Shown here one piece after another: positions 44,913-55,121 of a stretch of DNA of 64,000 bases. The notes under the pieces are model-generated. The model was given only the letters and a program-made list of their open reading frames with translations. It did not search any database and was not told where the DNA came from. How positions within the stretch are numbered: the first letter of the stretch is position 1; each line of letters opens with the position of its first letter. A program made the position numbers and the translations under genes. The DNA comes from Methanomassiliicoccales archaeon (lineage in GTDB: Archaea > Thermoplasmatota > Thermoplasmata > Methanomassiliicoccales > JACIVX01): contig JAWCLO010000002.1 of assembly GCA_038850735.1 (NCBI GenBank), forward strand, positions 41,902-105,901, read 5' to 3'.

Positions 44913-46172
44913 TTGCTTGAAAAGATGGAATCGACAGCTGCGGTCGATAGACTAACGGATAAGCAAAAATACGATTTTAAGAGGGCACTAGAGGAGCTCA
45001 AGCAGCTGCACGGTCGCGGGACCGAACTCATCTCACTTTACATTCCGCCAGAGAAGCAAATTTATGATGTTGCTGCATATCTTAGGAATGAATATTCGCA
45101 GTCCTCTAACATTAAATCCCAGAGTACACGTAAAAATGTCCAGGGAGCAATACAATCGATCTTATCACGGTTAAAGGTTTATAAAAAACCGCCTCAGAAC
45201 GGTCTTGCAATCTTCGTTGGTGAAGTGGCTGTAGGAGGCGATCAAACAAGAATGACGCAGTTTGTGCTTGAGCCGCCGGAGCCTATCACGACATTTCTCT
45301 ATAGATGCGATTCAGAATTCTATCTAGAGCCGCTCTTAGAAATGTTATCGGAAAAGAAAGCTTATGGATTGATAGTCATTGATCGAAGTGAGGCAACTAT
45401 TGGGATTTTAAGAGGGAAAAGGGTTCAAGCGATCAAGAATATCCAATCGCTAGTGCCAAGTAAACACCGTATGGGTGGACAGTCAGCGTTAAGATTCGAA
45501 CGTCTTATTGAAATTGCAGCCCACGAGTTCTTTACAAAAGTTGGCGAGACAGCAAATGAGATTTTTCTCAACATGAAAGACCTTCACGGAATCCTTATTG
45601 GAGGACCTGGTCCTACGAAGGATTATTTTTATGAATCTGGATACCTTCATCACGAAATCCAGAAGAAGGTCATTGGCACATTTGACACCGGATATACAGA
45701 TGAGTATGGCCTGAAAGAGCTGATGGAAAAGGCAAAAGAAAAGCTTGAAGACCTCGATCTAATGAGGGAGAAGAGATTGATGCAACGACTTTTCGAAGAA
45801 ATTCGAAAAACTGACGGCGGACTAGCGGCATATGGTGAGGAAGAGGTAAGAAGAAACCTCATGATCGGAGCTGTCGACACGCTTCTGGTTTCAGAGGGAT
45901 TGAGAAAACGTAGAATCACTATTAGTTGTCCCTCATGCGGTTATAGTGAAACGATCACCGCAGATAGTGAGCCACAAAATCTTCAATGTCCTAAGTGCAA
46001 AGGACAGGCATTAATTTCGGCGAATGTTGATTTTATCGACGAACTATACGAACTTGCAAGTAACGTGGGAACTAAGGTTGAACTCATTTCTGAGGACTCG
46101 GAAGAAGGAGAAATGCTGCTCAAGGCATTTGGTGGCATTGCTGCGATACTCCGATTTAGAACTGGAGGATGA
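44913..46172 (+). CDS. prf1: Peptide chain release factor aRF1
   Basis: Homologue of eukaryotic eRF1, recognising all three stop codons. The codon-reading NIKS motif is at 66-69 and the peptidyl-hydrolysis GGQ at 188-190 (KHRMGGQSALRF). The C-terminal domain carries a zinc ribbon, SCPSCGYS ... CPKCKG. TTG 44913 is the longest start; ATG 44925 is possible. argS begins in a four-base overlap. Confidence 0.96.
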   Translation: MLEKMESTAAVDRLTDKQKYDFKRALEELKQLHGRGTELISLYIPPEKQIYDVAAYLRNEYSQSSNIKSQSTRKNVQGAIQSILSRLKVYKKPPQNGLAIFVGEVAVGGDQTRMTQFVLEPPEPITTFLYRCDSEFYLEPLLEMLSEKKAYGLIVIDRSEATIGILRGKRVQAIKNIQSLVPSKHRMGGQSALRFERLIEIAAHEFFTKVGETANEIFLNMKDLHGILIGGPGPTKDYFYESGYLHHEIQKKVIGTFDTGYTDEYGLKELMEKAKEKLEDLDLMREKRLMQRLFEEIRKTDGGLAAYGEEEVRRNLMIGAVDTLLVSEGLRKRRITISCPSCGYSETITADSEPQNLQCPKCKGQALISANVDFIDELYELASNVGTKVELISEDSEEGEMLLKAFGGIAAILRFRTGG

Positions 46173-47893
46173 AAACGATGGATCCCCTAGAACCATTCAT
46201 AAGGGAAATAGAGACCTCGATTCTCCACATATTGAGGGAGACTGGTATTGATGGAGCTTTTACATTAGAGGTTCCTCCAAATGAGATAGCAGATTTCGCG
46301 CTTCCATGTTTTCATTTCGCAAGAACGATGAAAAAAGCGCCAACCATAGTAGCTGAGGAAATCCGATCTAAATTACCAGATATGGATTTGATTTCAAAGA
46401 TCTGGGTGGCAGGGGGATATGTTAATTTTCAATTAAAATATGATACACTTGCTAGACTTACCCTCCAGACTATTATTAGCGAAAGAGATAATTATGGATC
46501 CTTTCCAAGAAAGAATTTTAGGATTCTGCTCGAACATACATCAGTGAATCCAACTGGACCGATTCATGTGGGGAGGGCAAGGAATCCATTGATTGGAGAT
46601 ACTTTGGCCAGATGTCTGCGGATGGGAGGATATGACGTCCAAACAGAATACTATGTAAATGATGTTGGTAAACAAGTCATCCTGCTTGTATGGGGCGTTG
46701 AAAACATCCCAGAGGAAGATATTAATAAAGGCGATCGTGAAAAGGCTGATCATCGCCTGGTCGCATTTTATCAGAAGGCCAATGAACTCATGGAAAACGA
46801 TCCAAGAATAAGTGCTGAGATCTCGGAAATGCTGCGCCGATTTGAGATGGGAGACGAAGCGATTGTGAGAAGAGTGCGTGAAATCACCCAACAGATTCTC
46901 GATGGAATTAGTCAAAGTTTGAAGGAAGTTAATGTTGAAATTGACAATTTTGTCTGGGAATCACAATTTATTCTCGACGGGAGCGCGAAGCAAATCGTCA
47001 AGAAATTGAAAGAAACAAAGTTTGCAAGGGAAGAGGAGGGAGCCTACTATCTTGACCTTGAGGAATACGGAATCGAAGGGCGGGATTCCAAGTTCTTTTT
47101 CACAAGAAGTGACGGTACGACTCTTTATACAACCAGAGATCTCGCATATCACCTTGATAAGTTCAAGAGGGCAGACCACGTGATCAATATCCTCGGCGAA
47201 GATCAAAAGCTTGGTATGGCACATTTAGAAGCTGCCCTGAGGATTTTGGGGATCAATGAAGCGCCGGAGAACGTATTTTACTCATTTGTATCTCTTCCTG
47301 AGGGGCGCATGTCTACGAGAAAGGGGAGAGTAGTCACTCTAGATGATCTGATCGATGAGGCTGAAGAAAGAGCTCTTGAAGAAGTGAAAAAAAGAAGAAC
47401 AGACCTATCAGAAAGTAAAATGGTTGAAATCGCACGGGAAATCGGGCTAGGTGCAATTCGATATAATATCATAAGAATCCAGGCTGAGAAGCCCATTGTC
47501 TTTAAGTGGCATGAAGCTCTCAATTTTGAGGGCAATAGCGCACCATTCGTCCAGTACGCACATGCAAGGGCGTGTAGCATATTGAAAAAAGCAGGTCACT
47601 ATGATCACGTTATTGATCCGTTATTGCTCTCAGATCAATATGAAATAAGACTAATCAAAGTACTCGCAAGATTTCCTAGCGTCATAAGAGAAGCAGGAGA
47701 GAAAAGAAGAATTCACCTTCTGCCAGCGTATGGACACGAACTTGCTTCGGCGTTTAATCAATTTTATACTTATGTTCCTGTTTTGAAAGGGGGAGAAAGA
47801 ATCAACGCTAGGCTAACACTCGTAGAGAGTACTATGTGGACATTGAGAAATTGCCTAAATGTCATGGGGATCGGATCGCCGGAGGAGATGTAA
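46169..47893 (+). CDS. argS: Arginyl-tRNA synthetase
   Basis: Class I synthetase of 574 residues. HTSVNPTGPIHVGRARN is the HIGH region; GRMSTRKGRVVTL replaces KMSKS; FVQYAHARACSIL lies in the anticodon-binding helical domain. The ATG overlaps the prf1 stop by four bases, and an ATG three codons downstream is a possible start. The stop overlaps the GNAT start by one base (TAATG). Confidence 0.96.
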   Translation: MKTMDPLEPFIREIETSILHILRETGIDGAFTLEVPPNEIADFALPCFHFARTMKKAPTIVAEEIRSKLPDMDLISKIWVAGGYVNFQLKYDTLARLTLQTIISERDNYGSFPRKNFRILLEHTSVNPTGPIHVGRARNPLIGDTLARCLRMGGYDVQTEYYVNDVGKQVILLVWGVENIPEEDINKGDREKADHRLVAFYQKANELMENDPRISAEISEMLRRFEMGDEAIVRRVREITQQILDGISQSLKEVNVEIDNFVWESQFILDGSAKQIVKKLKETKFAREEEGAYYLDLEEYGIEGRDSKFFFTRSDGTTLYTTRDLAYHLDKFKRADHVINILGEDQKLGMAHLEAALRILGINEAPENVFYSFVSLPEGRMSTRKGRVVTLDDLIDEAEERALEEVKKRRTDLSESKMVEIAREIGLGAIRYNIIRIQAEKPIVFKWHEALNFEGNSAPFVQYAHARACSILKKAGHYDHVIDPLLLSDQYEIRLIKVLARFPSVIREAGEKRRIHLLPAYGHELASAFNQFYTYVPVLKGGERINARLTLVESTMWTLRNCLNVMGIGSPEEM

Positions 47894-48384
47894 TGTTTAG
47901 AATCGAGTCTTTGAAGGAGGAAGATAGAGGTGCCGTGAGAGCGCTCGAACTGTTTTGTTTAAGAGAGACTTTGGAGAATTCACTGACGAAAAAATGGAGT
48001 GAACTTTCACAGGAGCTTATCGACCAGCTTGGAGCTTCATCGAAAACTTCCTTCGAACACTATTTGCGACAGGGGTTGAGTTATGTGGCAAAAGAGGATT
48101 CGATGATTGTTGGGTTCATCTTTGCTCAGATGATTCCGCACATACTCAGTCTTCCCAGCGTTATATGGATCGAGAATCTTGGAGTTCATCCCGAGTTCAG
48201 AAGGAAGGGTATAGCATACAAGTTGTTGAAGACTGTTGCTAGCGAGGGTAAGAAGCTCGGTGCTAAAGCTATTTATAGTACGATCATGCCTGACAACATC
48301 AGATCGATCATGCTTCATAAAAAGCTGGGATTCTTCGTCGACAGTAGAAAGATCGCCCTCTTAGACCTCGATCGTTTTGAGTGA
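47893..48384 (+). CDS. GNAT-family acetyltransferase (RimI-like)
   Basis: From ATG 47893, preceded by GGAGG, the protein has 163 residues. The acetyl-CoA loop is ENLGVHPEFRRKGIAYKLL (V-x-P-x-x-R-x-x-G), followed by KAIYSTIMPDNIRSIMLHKKLGF as in N-terminal acetyltransferases. The position directly after argS suggests the ribosome or proteins as target, but RimI-type specificity cannot be proven. Confidence 0.85.
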   Translation: MFRIESLKEEDRGAVRALELFCLRETLENSLTKKWSELSQELIDQLGASSKTSFEHYLRQGLSYVAKEDSMIVGFIFAQMIPHILSLPSVIWIENLGVHPEFRRKGIAYKLLKTVASEGKKLGAKAIYSTIMPDNIRSIMLHKKLGFFVDSRKIALLDLDRFE

Positions 48385-48387
48385 TCA

Positions 48388-49122
48388 TCAAAGGAGTTTG
48401 TACTCTGCTCGTCCATATTTATCTGCGATCAGCGCGGAAATCATTCTTTCCTCGAAGTAAGTCAGTACACCTTTGACCATTTCCACTTGAAATTCTTCGG
48501 CAAAAGCCCGCACGAGCGCTCTCTTGACCTCATCAATTGATGGCATTCGCCTGAGTTCTCTGGTGAGGGATGTCATATCCTCTGATGATCTAATCCTCTT
48601 TCTCCGAGTCTTCAGAATTCGAAACATCATGTCAAAGTCAGCGTCTATAATCAATGTACCATGCTGTAGGACTACGTCCCATTTTCTTATCTGAAAGCTT
48701 CTGGATATTCTTCTTCCTTTAACAACGATATCGTTGATGGGTTTAAATTCAGCCTTTATGCCCATATAACCGAGCGCTTTGACAATTGCCTCACATATCA
48801 CTTCATATGTTTCCTCAGGCTTTTCTGGGATAGTGTCTGTACTTACCACTGTAGAGTATAGAATTTGATCCTGATTTACAAAAAATGCTCCCCCACCACT
48901 CGCCCGTCTAACAATGGCAACGTCATTCTCCTTGGCAACTTCAAGATTGATATCTTCATCGATATTTTCTGAGCAACCCAAAGTTACCGTTGGACGATCC
49001 AGACGATACAAGTGAAGTGTGTTAGGCACCATATTCTTGTGTCGAGCTATCATCATTGCCTCGTCGGCAGCGACAGTGAACTCGGGAGATGCTAGATCAG
49101 TATCGATCAGGCGCCAAAGCAT
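48388..49122 (-). CDS. lplA: Lipoate-protein ligase A, catalytic domain
   Basis: From ATG 49122 the product has 244 residues: LYRLDRPTVTLGCSEN, RRASGGGAFF (the RRxSGGG lipoyl-AMP loop) and NDIVVKGRRISRS with the catalytic lysine. Archaeal LplA is often split from a separate accessory domain, which could account for the region after residue 180. The frame is open 38 codons upstream into the surface-protein gene, but a TATA-like TCTATTTATT 29 bases before ATG 49122 favours that start. Confidence 0.88.
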   Translation of the reverse strand: MLWRLIDTDLASPEFTVAADEAMMIARHKNMVPNTLHLYRLDRPTVTLGCSENIDEDINLEVAKENDVAIVRRASGGGAFFVNQDQILYSTVVSTDTIPEKPEETYEVICEAIVKALGYMGIKAEFKPINDIVVKGRRISRSFQIRKWDVVLQHGTLIIDADFDMMFRILKTRRKRIRSSEDMTSLTRELRRMPSIDEVKRALVRAFAEEFQVEMVKGVLTYFEERMISALIADKYGRAEYKLL

Positions 49123-49146
49123 ATAGGTTCGAAAATAATTCGGTAC

Positions 49147-49155
49147 AATAAATAG
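49147..49155 (-). promoter_or_regulatory. TATA box of lplA
   Basis: CTATTTATT on the minus strand is centred 29 bases before ATG 49122, fitting a leaderless start. It overlaps the region just past the stop of the surface-protein gene. Confidence 0.45.
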
Positions 49156-49183
49156 ATTTAGATAAAAAATTAAGGAAAGGAGC

Positions 49184-52126
49184 TTATTTTTTGTCTTTCG
49201 CTCCTTTTTCTGGTTTTGTTTCTGGCTTTGTCTCACCCTTTGTCTTTCTGCTAATCCTCGGCAGACGCTTCCTCATATAAATGAGGACGATTACCACAAT
49301 GATGACGGCGAATATGCCTCCATAAATCGCTATGGCCTTCCATCCAGCTTCCTTGACGCTGAGCGTCGTAGTGAGACTGTTATCTTTCTTATTAATTTCA
49401 TCACTTGAGACGACCTCTACATAGATCGTGTAATTTCCCTTGATGTCTGGTTTCCACTGGAATGTGATGATCCCCCAATTCCCAGGCAGCAGAGATCCTC
49501 CGACCGTTCCATTTAGCGTACTCGACGTACCGAGTGCAATTTTCTGACCTGTTATTGTAACTTTATAGAAAGTCGCTATGATGTTTGTAGCATTTGCATT
49601 CCCTACGTTGGTGACGTTCAGTTTCATCGTACCTAATTCTCCCTCTGTAAAGATGCTCGGTTCAAACACAACCGATGTAACACGTAGGTCGGGTCTCGGA
49701 GAAGAAGTTATTACAATCTGTTTTGTCAAATTCGCTGAGTTTCCGGACTTGTCTGTCACAGTCAATTTTACACTGAAGGTCCTTATTGCTGAAAATTGGT
49801 GAGTAACGTTCATACCGGTAGCATTAGTTCCGTCACCGAAGTCCCATCTAAATGTAAGATTTTGCAGACTGTCGACGTTATCTCTAGTGGAACTCGCATC
49901 GAAGATCAGTGTCTCGTTTTCTGTTGCAGTCATCACAGGGTTGTATTTTGAATTTAAAATGTTGAAGGATATGATTGGTGCACTAGTGTCCTTTACGACA
50001 ACCGTTAACTGCGTAATAGCGTAATGACCTACAACATCAGTTACGTTGAGTTTTACAATATAACTGCCTGCCATTGGATATGCATGCGAAACATTCTGAT
50101 TTTCTCCCCTTAGTACTGTAGTTTGATTTCCGTCACCGAAATCCCATTTCCAGGAGCGAATTACCCCTTTTTCAGCATCCTGTGAGGAATTCGTATAGTC
50201 ATACGAGGCCCCTCCATTGAATTTCAACGCCTCTGACTGATTTGCATAGACCTTGTTGTTCTGCAGCTGCTTACCGTACACATTTATGATTGGTGTGGGG
50301 TTAACAGAATCAATGCGCACCTTGAAGTTTGCTGAATCCTGCAAACCTGCGACATCTACCACCGTCAGAGTCACGATGAGCTCATAAATCTTCACCGAAT
50401 ACGCATGTTTAGTTGTCGTCGTGATCACTTCTGTTGTGTTGCCGTCTCCAAAATCCCATTTGTATTTCAAGGGATTCCCGTTAGGATCGTAAGATCCACT
50501 TGCACTAAACGTGATTTCTTTATCCTTTGACACAATGTAGTAAAGTAGCGTAGAATTTGCGTCCCTCACATCATATACATGATCGCCTGTAATCAACGAT
50601 GCAATAGCCTTGGGTGAAACTGATTTTTGGAACGTTGTTGTGACTTGCCCGAATGAACTCAATGCATACATTTCTGGTTCCAACGTTATGTTGATGTAAC
50701 CATAGACTTTCACATATGATGTACTGGTCGCGTTAGCGGTCAATTCATAATTGGTCGGCAATTTGATATTATAAGTATAGTTAACTGCAGCAGTGTCGTA
50801 AGCCACGTAAAACTTCCCAGCATAGGATGCTCCTCCAAGGGGTATTTCGACAACCGAATCATAGCGAGTCTTAAAAACTGCTGAGTACTGGTCCGTGACA
50901 TTTACGAATCCTAAAAGACCTGCATATTCAACTGATGAAAAACCTTCTGCCTGAGCGATATACTTTGTTTCATTGATTTTTACCAGCCATTCACTCGTAA
51001 CGTTCTGCGGGCCAAAAGACCAAATTTTTGAAATAAATGCCTGATACTCCGTTTCATCCACATAACCATCAGCATTACCAAGCGCAAAATCGATCTGCAT
51101 TCTGATATTTCTTAGATAACTTAGAGGGAGACATGCTATGGTTGCATCGTAATCCATTATTACAGTAGTGGTGAGATTAAAATGATTCCAATCTTCCTCG
51201 TAATATTCTATTGAGTAACTAATCGTCTGGGCTGATTGAGAAGTCAAGTTCACCATGACTGTTTTAGTAGCAGTAATAACAATCCGAGTTATGTTTGCCT
51301 TTGCGTTCGAGGCATCAACGATCAAGAAAAATTCACCAGGATACGCGTCGAATTCAAAGTAATTCGTTCCCAAAATTTTGGGCTTGACGATTCTTTTTTC
51401 GAGATCGAGCAAGGGTGAAGCTGATACGAGGATGGCAGTAAGACCCTTTGAAACAGGTATCCCATTCAGATAAACATAGCCTCGCAGCACTGTTGATCTA
51501 TCCATGTATATTGTCATTGTTTTGTTTGCATCCATCACAACAGTGGTGACGTTTGTAGCATATCCTGCGCAGGAGACAACGAGTTTGAACGTAGATGAAT
51601 ACGTAGAAATTACAAAGGAACCATTTGGTGAAGTCGAATTATAAACTTCTTGTAAATTATTTTCGATGTCAATGACCCTGAGTCTTACACCGAGTACAGG
51701 GCTGCTCGTCCCATTTTCTAGAACATCTACACTCAGTGTATAGTTCGCCACAGGCATCTCACTAAGCACGATAAGATTGAGCGCAAGGGAAGCCATTCCC
51801 TCAAATCGGATTATCTGGGGATAAACGCTATCAAAATACCCCGACTTAGTCAACCTCAATTCATAATATCCAGGCAACGGAGTGAAAGTAACAAGACCGC
51901 TTGAATCACTCGAGTTCGTATAGCGCTCAAGAGTGTGAACTTCTGTCAGCGTTGCTCGGACTCCAGTCACAGGTTTTCCTTCTTCATCTACAACATTAAA
52001 TGCTATCTGGCTGGATGAACTGGTCGCGACAGCGGCAGGTACTGGCAAGAATGCCAGTGACGAGACCAGAATCGAAATAACCAGCAATCCTGTTATAATC
52101 TTTGCTCCATTAATCTTGTTCACCAT
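49184..52126 (-). CDS. Large membrane-anchored surface protein with PKD domains
   Basis: 980 residues. An N-terminal signal peptide (hydrophobic core about 12-33) is followed by two or three carboxypeptidase-regulatory-like beta domains (35-290). A middle region contains NADGYVDETEY, an EF-hand-like calcium loop. Three PKD domains are each marked by WDFGDG (around 515-830), then a CARDB-type domain (830-930), one transmembrane helix near 940-962 and a lysine-rich cytoplasmic tail. Many N-x-S/T sites suit an archaeal glycosylated surface protein. A GGAGGG site precedes the ATG. Confidence 0.88.
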   Translation of the reverse strand: MVNKINGAKIITGLLVISILVSSLAFLPVPAAVATSSSSQIAFNVVDEEGKPVTGVRATLTEVHTLERYTNSSDSSGLVTFTPLPGYYELRLTKSGYFDSVYPQIIRFEGMASLALNLIVLSEMPVANYTLSVDVLENGTSSPVLGVRLRVIDIENNLQEVYNSTSPNGSFVISTYSSTFKLVVSCAGYATNVTTVVMDANKTMTIYMDRSTVLRGYVYLNGIPVSKGLTAILVSASPLLDLEKRIVKPKILGTNYFEFDAYPGEFFLIVDASNAKANITRIVITATKTVMVNLTSQSAQTISYSIEYYEEDWNHFNLTTTVIMDYDATIACLPLSYLRNIRMQIDFALGNADGYVDETEYQAFISKIWSFGPQNVTSEWLVKINETKYIAQAEGFSSVEYAGLLGFVNVTDQYSAVFKTRYDSVVEIPLGGASYAGKFYVAYDTAAVNYTYNIKLPTNYELTANATSTSYVKVYGYINITLEPEMYALSSFGQVTTTFQKSVSPKAIASLITGDHVYDVRDANSTLLYYIVSKDKEITFSASGSYDPNGNPLKYKWDFGDGNTTEVITTTTKHAYSVKIYELIVTLTVVDVAGLQDSANFKVRIDSVNPTPIINVYGKQLQNNKVYANQSEALKFNGGASYDYTNSSQDAEKGVIRSWKWDFGDGNQTTVLRGENQNVSHAYPMAGSYIVKLNVTDVVGHYAITQLTVVVKDTSAPIISFNILNSKYNPVMTATENETLIFDASSTRDNVDSLQNLTFRWDFGDGTNATGMNVTHQFSAIRTFSVKLTVTDKSGNSANLTKQIVITSSPRPDLRVTSVVFEPSIFTEGELGTMKLNVTNVGNANATNIIATFYKVTITGQKIALGTSSTLNGTVGGSLLPGNWGIITFQWKPDIKGNYTIYVEVVSSDEINKKDNSLTTTLSVKEAGWKAIAIYGGIFAVIIVVIVLIYMRKRLPRISRKTKGETKPETKPEKGAKDKK

Positions 52127-52330
52127 TTTCCCTCCTCATGACCAAAGCACAAAAACGTGCCCTGAGACTAGGGTATTGGTGCGGAATATATTAGGGCTTT
52201 ATAAAGGTTGTCTTAATGGATTCAATAACTGGCATTCCGAAAACTAAGCGCTACACTTTGGGAAAACGAAAGATAATTAACGAGCATTCTGTAAGAATTA
52301 GATTCTAGAATCTCTAAATCTCAAATATAA

Positions 52331-53491
52331 TCAAGTCACGATTTCTTTTAATTTCCCTTCTTCGATCGCTCGCCTTACCTCAAGCGCAAGCCTTCGACCA
52401 GTACTCATATTCTTCCTCCATAATGTGTTACCATAAGGATGACCGAGTGACATGTGAATATTCGTTCCTCCGCCAACACGAGGTGCAACATCATAAATAA
52501 TGAAGTTAAGATCCTTATCTACACAGGTCTGAAGGCAGAAAGGTCCGATAATACCTGGAGAGAAATATTCCTGAGTTGCTTTCACATATTTCTCAGCGAG
52601 CCTAAATGCTTCCTCAAGAAGAGATTCTCGCAATGTCGCGGCATTATGTCCGCAAACCGTGTATTCTGGCAAAATGCCTGCCCTGTCGAGTGAAAGCTGC
52701 TGGGCGGCGGGCAGTCTCACATATCCGTCGAGAGAGCTCTCAAAGCGCCAATCGATTCCGAGTAGCTCGATCCTTTCCCCCTCGACTTCAAGAGGAGAAT
52801 AGAAGAAGTCAAGATTGAACACGGGTCCAATAATATATTCTTCCATTCTCGCTTTGGAAAGATCGTCCGCATCGATAACACCTTGTTCGATTAACTGTCG
52901 TGCTTTTTCTCTGTATTCGCTCGGCGAGGAGGCCGTGAAGAATCCTCTCTCAAGTTTCTTTTTTGCATGATGCATTTTTATTATTGTCAGCGAATTTATA
53001 TCATTGGGCGTCTCGACCTTTCGTGGAAACGGTAATTTAGCTTTTTCCAGAAGCCAGTAATAATCGCGTTCCATCCCCCTTTCTTCTGTACGCAATAAAT
53101 TCCTGCTACCGACTAAGGGTACTCTAAACTCGCTCTCAATAGCATCAACGCCGCAGTAACTCGTGAGCGAACGATTTGGCACAAATAAAACGCTTTCATC
53201 GATCAATTTGTTCTGAATGGACGGATTTAAAATATCCCTAAATTTCTTAAGGGGTAAGATTTCATCAACGACACCACGTCGAATATCACCGACGTCGTTT
53301 CGAATAGCCTTCATATATTTCGAGTATGTTAAATCTCTACCCTCCTGGCAAACAACAAAAGTCCTGAATCCTTCCTCAACCGCACCGTCGCATATGTCAA
53401 GCGCTGAGTGAGAGCCCAGAGTGCCTATTTTAATCTCGTGTTTCTTATAAGATTCCATGATTTCGAAGATAATTTCCCTGCTGATCATCGA
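52331..53491 (-). CDS. purP: FAICAR synthetase, archaeal PurP
   Basis: An ATP-grasp enzyme that formylates AICAR with formate and ATP, the archaeal replacement for PurH transformylase. The start IKIGTLGSHSALDICDGA matches the family, as do PLVGSRNLLRTEER, NLDFFYSPL, IDWRFESSLDGYVRLPA and VAPRVGGGTNIHM. The chosen ATG 53491 (386 residues) has GGAGG six bases upstream; the frame continues open 16 codons further. Complements purF. Confidence 0.95.
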   Translation of the reverse strand, partial: SMISREIIFEIMESYKKHEIKIGTLGSHSALDICDGAVEEGFRTFVVCQEGRDLTYSKYMKAIRNDVGDIRRGVVDEILPLKKFRDILNPSIQNKLIDESVLFVPNRSLTSYCGVDAIESEFRVPLVGSRNLLRTEERGMERDYYWLLEKAKLPFPRKVETPNDINSLTIIKMHHAKKKLERGFFTASSPSEYREKARQLIEQGVIDADDLSKARMEEYIIGPVFNLDFFYSPLEVEGERIELLGIDWRFESSLDGYVRLPAAQQLSLDRAGILPEYTVCGHNAATLRESLLEEAFRLAEKYVKATQEYFSPGIIGPFCLQTCVDKDLNFIIYDVAPRVGGGTNIHMSLGHPYGNTLWRKNMSTGRRLALEVRRAIEEGKLKEIVT

Positions 53492-53567
53492 TTTCCTCCT
53501 TAAGAGGTGAATTGAGATATAGATAGATATTAACTTCATTCAAAAGAGGCAAAATTAAGATGGAAAA

Positions 53568-54746
53568 TCAAGCAACTCCAAACAGTATCATGACCTCCAT
53601 AAGAAAAAAAGCGCCGACGAAGTCGATTGAGGATGATGTCAACGGAATGCTATGGTTATCTGGATCCAGTGAAAAACGATAGGTGATGACAGCGATGTAG
53701 TAAGAAATGACCATGAGCACGATTATTGTTAGGAAGCCAGCAACGAGGGATATCAATATCATCAGCGAAAGGCCAGGCGAACTTAGATTTAGGAGCATGG
53801 AAACAAAGTGCGCAGAGATTCCAACAAGCGTGAAAACCCAAAGCGCTAATATACCTATTATAATGAAATTCTCGATTTCAATCTTCCCGGGCAATTTCCG
53901 CGATCTAATTATACCAACGTGTAACATCGAGGAGAGCCTCGATGTGAGTATTCCACCGAGCGCATTTGCATCTTCAAGAAAGGGAGGTATCAATACCAAA
54001 AGTGCAGGGAATGCAACAAGTTCCTCAAGTTTATGTTCTATTGATATTCCAGCACCTATATCTAAAATGATGCACAGCGTCAAAACCGGTATACTTTCCT
54101 TCATTATTCTTTTCTCGATTTCTCCCCTCTTTCTCAAAGCTATCGAAAGCGCTACAGCAGTGATAATGATAAAGATGATACTGAAAACATGAATCAATAG
54201 TTCTGGAGCATTGATGACGATGATTGCAGATAAGAATAGCATTGGTAGAGTGACTATATCCCCCGCTGCTGTTATTATAGGGGCAGAAAAATTATCGATG
54301 TCCCATCCTCTCTTGAATCCCACATAAGCAACCAGTATATTGACGCACATAAGTACGAGCCCGGCAAGAACTCCACCCAGAATTGAAATGAAAACAAACA
54401 TAGAAACGGAGATGCTCTGGAAGCCGAGCAGTTCTGTTATTAACTTCGCTAGTATTCCCATCAACAGAGAAATCGCAAGGGTTAGAAATATCGAGGCTTC
54501 GAGATTTTGTCTGAGGACGCTTCCCCTTTTCAAAGTCATTTCGAAGGTACCTAGGTGCATTGCTGTTCCAAGCCTACTCCCGAGAGCGCCATATATATTT
54601 CCGCGCATCCCAATTGCTGGTGGTATCAAGACCATTAGACCTGGCAAAATGGAAAGAGTGTCGGTCATGAAACCGAGGGTCGCTCCAGCCAAGAGATCTC
54701 CTAAAGATGAGATAATGTTTGCAATCATACCATGAGCGAAAACCAC
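53568..54746 (-). CDS. MgtE/SLC41-family divalent cation transporter
   Basis: 392 residues with about ten hydrophobic helices in two homologous halves. Each half has the family motif: LPGLMVLIPPAIGMRGNIYGALGSRLG (first) and FPALLVLIPPFLEDANALGGILTSRLSS (second). The cytosolic N and CBS domains of bacterial MgtE are absent, as in SLC41 and archaeal members. Likely moves magnesium. Divergent from two PhoU/TrkA_C genes that may regulate it. Confidence 0.88.
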   Translation of the reverse strand: MVFAHGMIANIISSLGDLLAGATLGFMTDTLSILPGLMVLIPPAIGMRGNIYGALGSRLGTAMHLGTFEMTLKRGSVLRQNLEASIFLTLAISLLMGILAKLITELLGFQSISVSMFVFISILGGVLAGLVLMCVNILVAYVGFKRGWDIDNFSAPIITAAGDIVTLPMLFLSAIIVINAPELLIHVFSIIFIIITAVALSIALRKRGEIEKRIMKESIPVLTLCIILDIGAGISIEHKLEELVAFPALLVLIPPFLEDANALGGILTSRLSSMLHVGIIRSRKLPGKIEIENFIIIGILALWVFTLVGISAHFVSMLLNLSSPGLSLMILISLVAGFLTIIVLMVISYYIAVITYRFSLDPDNHSIPLTSSSIDFVGAFFLMEVMILFGVA

Positions 54747-55121
54747 CCTATTTCTCGATATGAATGCCCGGATGATGCGTATGCCCCCGAGATTTAATTA
54801 CGAGGATACGAGATTGAAAATATAAAATATCTATCGCTCTGGAAGTACTAGAGTAGCCATTTTAACTTAAAATACTATTTGATTTTTTGGTATCTTTGAT
54901 GAAATGAGAAGAGAGGTCTTTTAGTGTCAATGACTTCTACCAGGTTATTTCTAGAAGTCTAGAAAAAATTGAAAGTTTGATATTGCTATAATACAATAAT
55001 TAGAGAGGATAAGAATGGAAAATTGCAATAAAAACAATAAGGACGTCACAAGTACGTTTTATAGAGGGACGCTCCGCAGGAATTTGAGTAATAATCGAGT
55101 CTAATAGGGCAGGGATACAAA
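54747..55121. other. Divergent promoter region between the MgtE-like gene and the PhoU/TrkA_C pair
   Basis: About 375 AT-rich bases with no supported gene. Several TATA-like stretches occur (for example ATATAAAAT near 54818 on the plus strand), and the shared region would permit joint control of both transcripts. Confidence 0.4.
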
